Below are positions 58,589 through 64,000 of a DNA stretch of 64,000 nt, piece by piece; position 1 is the stretch's first letter, and each line of letters starts with the position of its first letter. Source of the stretch: Rutidosis leptorrhynchoides (taxonomy: Eukaryota; Streptophyta; Magnoliopsida; Asterales; Asteraceae); NCBI RefSeq assembly GCF_046630445.1, contig NC_092340.1, forward strand, positions 365,532,001 to 365,596,000, in the 5' to 3' direction. Position numbers and translations under genes: made by a program. Below the pieces are notes generated by a model. That model worked only from the letters and a program-made list of their open reading frames with translations, was not told the DNA's origin and made no database searches.

Positions 58589-60084
58589 TGATTAACCAAA
58601 TAATATGTTTTGATGATGACACATACATATGCATAAGTGATGACTAACATCTTAACATAAAACACGCAAGGTCACTAATCCATACTTTATCTTGCAAATG
58701 ATCAAGTCAAACATAGCTTAAAGAATGAAATTAAAAGATCAGCTAAATACACGATCAAGGTACGGTCGACCGCACAGCCAGCCGCTGAACTCCAAACTGA
58801 ATTGCAACGCAGTTTTATGAAAACAAGTTGCACGGTCGCCACCACGGTCAACCGCAGTGCGACCGCAGTTTTCTATGTTACCAATTTTGACCAAATAAAG
58901 TTTGACTAGTTTTCTACATCTATAATTCATGAAACCTTTCTCAACATGCTTAGAATAGATGTCCTCTCCATACTCAATTGAGTTTTGGTCATAAAAACAC
59001 TAATTGTGGTTAATTACGCCTAATGACATCTTAATGACAAATTAACCAAGATTAGGCTTAACACATAAGTGTTAAATAATAACTTGTGATCTTAAATCTT
59101 ATCTAGACATCCTTAGTATGATCATCAAGTACCAACACACTTAAGTCAATGTCACTAGAACAATAATTGATATTGAAAATGACTTAGTGATTAATTAAGG
59201 CTAAATGAGGAATAATGCTCTCAAGTGTAACTAGTAAAGACTTGTAATCCTAAAATACACTTAGATACATTTAGGGTGGTCACCAAGTCCCAACTAGAGA
59301 TTGCTCTTACCTTGTGCATGTGTTGAACATTAATGTGTGCTTACACATTAATCATGCAATATGTTATATTGCAAGTAAGCTTGCTAAAAGCTTAAATTAC
59401 AAGTTGTGCAAATATCTATATGATTGATCTTATAGTAACTATCTCTTACTATGTGTGAGTATTACTTGCTACTTGCTAATATGTCTAATACTCATAAATT
59501 TATCAACTTTATTAACATGCTTGCTATGTGCTTACTAATTAGGATTCAAGTAACTAGTCTACTCCAACAAATTAAGTGTAAATTGGTTCACAATGAAATT
59601 ATGATCAATTGTTTACTTGGTTTTGTCTAAGTAACAAATTGTGATTGCTTGTTCAAGTATGACTTAACTTTGATGTCTCTATATACTTAATGATCATTTT
59701 AGAAAGACATCATTCAATTAATCTACCTAAGCTTAAAACAAACATGACTTGTGATTAATTGAAACTAGGAAGTTAATGACATATTGACTAGTCTTTAGAA
59801 TTGAATCAAATGCATTAAAGTGACTAACTAAGTCTTGACCAATCTGAGATTTCCTAAAATATCAATCAAGATACTTCTCCAAGAATGTTGGGTTTACCAC
59901 TAATGGAGTGTTGTGTCACTTTCATACAATAAGACCAAATCTCACACACTTAATGCATATAGTACTTGTATAGGATGTTTGGTTTCTTTTGCAGGTGCCA
60001 GAAGGAGTAAAGGTGCCAAAATGTGGTGTTCAAATTTGAGTCAAATGGCTATACAACGGAATCCTAAATTTGGACTGGAGCACG

Positions 60085-60155
60085 CACGGTCGAACCACGG
60101 TCGACCATGCAGGCAACCGTGTGTCAACGGCTACTTTTTGAATCCCACTATAAAA
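60085..60155 (+). promoter_or_regulatory. LTR G promoter: ACGGTCGA repeats and TATA
   Basis: ACGGTCGAACC and ACGGTCGACC (60087-60106, the second with a GGTCGACC palindrome) followed by inverted AACCGTG, then CCCACTATAAAAGGC with TATA at 60149. Confidence 0.5.
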
Positions 60156-60694
60156 GGCAAGCATTAAAGAGCATTTGGAGCTGACCCTCTTGCATATTTC
60201 AAAGGCTTATTTCCAGAGATCACAAGGGCTCTAACTACTACTCAAATGTGATCAAGTAAGAGAAGATTCTATGATCTTATAGATATTGAATTTGGTTGTT
60301 GTAAAGTTACTAATCAAAATCATTTATTTTGTGAGTTTACTTAGTGTAATGTATGTCCTAGTATTGTCTTAGGATCATCATTACAAAGTGTATAAGTCTT
60401 GTAACTTCAATAGTAGAAGCATAGGCTAGCTTAGTGATCTACTTCCTTAAAAGGACTTAAGAAGTTGATTAATCTTATTTGGAGATTAATACTTGTCCAA
60501 GGTGAAGAAAAGTTGATCTAGATTGGAGTTGATCTTTCAAAGGGATAGAAAGAATAGGTTTGTTGTCTACCAAAGAAGTTGAAGATTTGTAAATCGGATC
60601 TCCACCGGGTTTGGAGAAAAGTGCTTAGTGAAGCAACAAATCCCGATTAGTGTAATCGGGGAGTGAATTAAGGTGCATTAGTTAACATCCACCC

Positions 60695-60814
60695 GAACCA
60701 CTATAAATCCTTGTGTCTATGTTCTTACATTACTTCATTTATCATTTTGAACATGAACCACTATAAATCCTTGTGTCTATGTTCTTACATTACTTCATTT
60801 ATCATTTTGAACAT
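60695..60814 (+). repeat. Perfect 60-bp tandem duplication in LTR G
   Basis: Bases 60695-60754 are repeated exactly at 60755-60814. Confidence 0.97.
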
Positions 60815-60937
60815 ATACACTACACATATCAAGTTTAAGTTGATTTGGATGATCAAAGTTAATCGAATTTGGTGATCAATCAAAAAGTGTTAAAAATGTA
60901 TCAAGTAACTATTCACCCCCCTCTAGTTACTTACAAT

Positions 60938-60949
60938 TGATATCAGAGC
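60938..60949 (+). promoter_or_regulatory. PBS of copia element G
   Basis: TGATATCAGAGC, close to the initiator tRNA-Met 3' end (TGGTATCAGAGC), two bases after the LTR end. Confidence 0.75.
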
Positions 60950-61045
60950 AGTTGCTCAAATCATTGCTGTATAAACATTTTTGAAAGTGTCAAAATTCGT
61001 TTCGTGCAAAAACTTGAGTCCACGATTCTCGGATCAACTCAAACT

Positions 61046-61180
61046 ATGAGATACTTGGAAGAATTGGTGGAAGAAACACCAATCTTTGATAAGATGGATA
61101 TTGATGTGTGAAAATTAATATTTGAGGCTTATCTCAAATCCAAGGATTACTACTTGTGGAGAATAATTGATGATGTAGCG
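61046..61180 (+). pseudogene. Copia gag N-terminus of G, cut by element F
   Basis: ATG at 61046 reads MRYLEELVEETPIFDKMDID, then TGA (61109-61111), then KLIFEAYLKSKDYYLWRII, the usual copia gag start (W-M-x20-DY-LW pattern). The stop probably replaces Trp. The frame is cut at 61180 by the LTR of F. Confidence 0.6.
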
Positions 61181-62993
61181 TGAGGGTACGAAATAGTATT
61201 ATTTTTAATACAAAATACTACAAAATATGACACAAGTTTTATTAATTTACGGATGGGATATACCTAAACCTTGCTACAACACTATAGGCAGTGTACCTAA
61301 TCGTAGAGTAGTGTAGTTTTTAGTAAGTCCGGTTCGTTCCACAGGGAGCTGGTGATACTTACTATATTTTTAACTATATTTATACAAAATATATATAATT
61401 ATATAAGTAGTAATATTATTAAAAAAGGGGGTTTTACCGTTTAATGACCGGTTTGTCGATTCTATATTTTAAGCGTAAAGATAAATGACGATAATTAAAG
61501 TGCGTAAAATAATGACAATAAATAAAATGACAGTAAATAAAATTGCGAGTAATAAAATGACAGTAAATAAAGATACGATGAGAAATATAATAAAAGAATT
61601 ATGCTTATTTAAACTTCCGTAATCATGATGTTTGACGTGTTGATTTTAATTTATTACCATGGGTTAATTGTCCTTTGTCCTGGTTTATTTGATACGTCTA
61701 TCTGGTTTTTGTCCATAATAGTCCATCGGTCATAAATATAAAGTGCGAGTATCCTCGTCAAATTACCCTTATACCCGAAGTCAAATATTCCAACTGATTA
61801 AGGATTTAAACTGTGACGCAGTTATCACTTCTGTCAACAATTACACCAGTTATCACTGTATGTAATCCACCCCTGTTTTAATTAGTTTATGAATATTAAT
61901 TCATCCACTTGATCAGAATGAATAATCAATTACCCAACCCAATTGATTAATTAAATGATTATAACAGATTCCATATGAACATCACTAAATAGGACAACCA
62001 TAATCATTATTAATTATTAGGTTAATTAATTTGAAGATAGGTTCGACAGACTCCAATGAGTTGTCACTCAATTAGACAATACCCCCCATCTATTAATAGT
62101 CAATAGTTCAATTTCCACAAGTGTCGGTCTTTTGCCCAAACCTTAATTATGGTACAAAGCCCAATTACCCAATTTTAGTAATTAGCCCATCATCATGATT
62201 ACTTCGTTTTAAATAAGCATAATAATAACTTAGCTACGAGACATTAATGTAAAAAGGTTGAACATAACTTACAATGATTAAAAATAGCGTAGCGTTACAC
62301 GGACAGAATTTCGACTTACACACTCAAACGATCTCTATAATAAATCTTATTATTATCATAATTTAAAATTAAAATTAAGATTATTGTTATATCTTATTAA
62401 GTTAACATTATGATAGAGATATAGAATATAGATATTGATAATTGATATAGATATTTGATCGGATAAAAAAAAGGATAGAAAAGTTCTCTTCAAATTTATC
62501 GTAAATCATCGCTTTTATAGCGAAATTAGAATTGAAATTTTCATTTACGACCCCTGAACTATGCTCAATTAACAACTTTTTATTATTTAATATTATTCTT
62601 ATTATGAATTATTTAAATATTATATTTTATTCTTGTGCATAGTTGACTCGTAATTTTTACACCGTTGCGTCGAGCGCTGAAAGTTGGTTCATGCCTCGGT
62701 TCCGGATTTTCGAACGCCCTTTCGTACAATTTTATATCGTGTACTTTGCGTTTTGTAACTTGTACTCTTGTCATTTTTAGACGTTCTTCATCAATAATTT
62801 GAACCTTTTTGATTGTATCTTGTACTTTTGAGCTTTTTGGACCTTTGCGTCTTCAAATCTTCGTTTTCGCCTTTTGTCTTCGCACTTATTTAAAATAAAC
62901 GAATATTACTCGAAAATGGAACAATTGCAACTAAAATCTTGTCTTTCTTGGGGGATTTTGCTATGAAATATATGTTCCTTTTTAGCCTTATCA
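61181..62993 (-). repeat. 3' LTR of element F (second Athila-type element)
   Basis: 1813 bp on plus from TGAGGGTACG to CTTATCA. GCAGTGTACC and the following TCGTAGAGTAGT resemble the LTR of B. It has a TATA (GCTATAAAAGCG, minus, about 62513-62524) and the U3 module shared with LTRs A and D. The right partner LTR is outside the window. Confidence 0.75.
62630..62850 (-). promoter_or_regulatory. U3 module of LTR F shared with Tekay-like LTRs A and D
   Basis: GTGCATAGTTGACTCGTAAT, CTCGGTTCCGG, TTCGAACGCCCTTTCGTA and TTGTACTCTTGTCA are in the order seen in LTR D (47630-47840). Confidence 0.6.
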
Positions 62994-64000
62994 ATATCCC
63001 CACACTTGAGCGTTGCTTGTCCTCAAGCAATACAGTCTTGAAATAATATAATACATCACACGAATCACTTCTTTATTCTTCACACTTTGTACATCAGTGA
63101 TTTTGATAGAGCGGTATAAACAATGATATTAACAATAGAACCATGGTTAAAGGTGGGTGTGTCATCCACAGTTGCCTCGGGTTTAGGTCAACGACACTTG
63201 CAATCAAATAGCCGATTTACTTTCGGTTTCCAAAGCAAAGTGCACATTTGAAAGGCGGTTTACAGTCCCACATGACTATAAAAATTTAGATCCTTTAGGA
63301 AATAGGATCTTTATGAAAACATTTGATCTTTTGAAAATTCAATCTAGCTTTTACCCTAGATAAGTTTTCTGATTTGATCCACCATTGGTGTTGCAAAATA
63401 TATTTGTGGATCAATATTTTGGCTAAAAATATTTAGGTTCGTGTAATCCACTGCTATCCCGGTATCGGAAAGCACACATCCAGTTTACTTGTTCCGTATA
63501 TTACCTTTCGGCAAACTACCGTCCGGTTGTAAAGGAAAGCGATGAACAAGAAATTGTTAAGGCAATGTCCCGTGACATGCAGATGATTATGGTCTTTTAA
63601 CGTGTCGGATGCTAGAACTATCCTTGGTAGGAGCGATAGTAAAGATCATCCTATGATTTTTCGGTCTGGCACAAGGTCCTGTCTCCGACCATGCTATGCA
63701 ACCACGTTCTTACGGTTGACACCCGATTTGGTTCAGGTGACCTAATGAATTCCAGGTGAATTCCTAGGATTTTACGTTCAATGGTAATGAACGCATTGAA
63801 AATGGATTTTCAGAAAACAAATTGGTTTGTAATTTTGATCAAAATATTTTCTCGTTCATGCTCGAGTTTAGATATCATCGAATTCCATGAGTTTGAATTC
63901 TCAATCTTTAAGGTCAATCTCTAGGATTGAGTATTATCAGTCTTAAAAGCTGATTTTTAATCTTTAAGGAGATTATCCTTTCTGGGGATCTGATTCATTA
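62994..64000 (-). mobile_element. Element F internal 3' region, continues past the window
   Basis: It starts with a PPT (minus, CTCAAGTGTGGGGAT), and GCTTGTCCTCAAGCAAT is shared with B at the same place. The sequence matches B 33870-34912 in order. No coding part is reached before the window ends. Confidence 0.75.
63610..63746 (-). ncRNA. Conserved non-coding block of Athila-type elements (candidate RNA structure)
   Basis: GGTCTGGCACAAGGTCCTGT, CTCCGACCATGCTATGCAA, CTTACGGTTGACACCCGATT and CAGGTGACCTA match B 34770-34912 while nearby sequence has diverged. No open frame explains this. A structural or regulatory RNA role is inference. Confidence 0.35.

Larger units (their letters stand above)
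58589..60935 (+). repeat. Copia (SIRE-like) 5' LTR, G
   Basis: The right end is firm: ...TTACTTACA, 2-base spacer, PBS at 60938. The left end is uncertain; I place it at TGATTAACC (58589) near the TTTTGATGATGACAC start typical of SIRE LTRs. It holds GGTCGACC motifs (about 58764-58771 and 60099-60106), a TATA box (TATAAAA, 60149-60155) and a 60-base duplication. Small open frames inside are not supported. Confidence 0.65.

Overview
This is a plant nuclear genome window made mostly of retrotransposons. The element families (3 kb-LTR Tekay-type chromoviruses, Athila-type elements with tRNA-Asp primer sites, a copia/SIRE-like LTR, a TRIM, MITEs), the AT-rich sequence with long TTA and TA microsatellites, and one spliced ECERIFERUM 26-like gene all point to a eudicot. 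The family mix would fit Asteraceae, but that is an impression, not proof. There are no bacterial features, CRISPR arrays, tRNAs or rRNAs.

Layout. Positions 1-48552 are one stack of nested insertions, each dated by its target-site duplication (TSD). Element A (plus strand, about 9.7 kb without insertions, 5' LTR cut by the window edge) is the oldest layer and lies in a decayed copia gag-like reading frame. Element E, a Tekay-type Ty3 element (4237-17351, minus, TSD taata), sits inside A. Solo LTR D (22214-48277, minus, TSD tttat) sits in the 3' LTR of A. Element B, an Athila-type element (22493-45622, minus, TSD atatg), sits inside D. Element C (24185-33856, minus, TSD cccca) sits in the polypurine tract of B. 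The two C LTRs are almost identical, so C is the youngest. A and C are copies of one non-autonomous family that shares PBS, leader, PPT and LTR architecture with the autonomous element E.

Right of the stack, 48553-64000 holds decayed copia sequence, tandem repeats and microsatellites, an intact two-exon BAHD gene (51189-53750, CER26-like, cuticular wax elongation), a hAT-like MITE, a TRIM with an odd inverted extension, a MULE-like MITE, a SIRE-like LTR with its PBS and the start of gag, and the left end of a second Athila-type element (F, from 61181) that interrupts that gag.

How it works together. E has gag, protease, RT, RNase H, integrase and chromodomain in one frame, broken by a single stop, and carries two extra reading frames (an acidic protein and an F-box-like protein) before gag. 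A and C have no gag-pol. They keep the PBS, a leader nearly identical to that of E, and the PPT, as expected for elements moved in trans. Inside they carry a conserved sense frame (ORF1), a fragment resembling the poly(A)-binding protein RRM3-RRM4 linker, and an antisense gene for a small membrane protein with its TATA box at the same distance in both copies. B has a gag-pol frame broken by four stops and a separate spliced ORF3 gene. An array of GGACGGCGTCC palindromes upstream of ORF3 has the same 19/25/20/25/20-nt spacing as the array in the B LTR promoter. Palindrome clusters just upstream of TATA boxes recur in three LTR families (A/D, B, SIRE-like), and A, C, D and E LTRs share candidate splice sites for a leader intron. 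The most promising new biology is the antisense gene of A/C, the internal ORF3 promoter of B, the LTR intron, and the captured PABP and F-box sequences.
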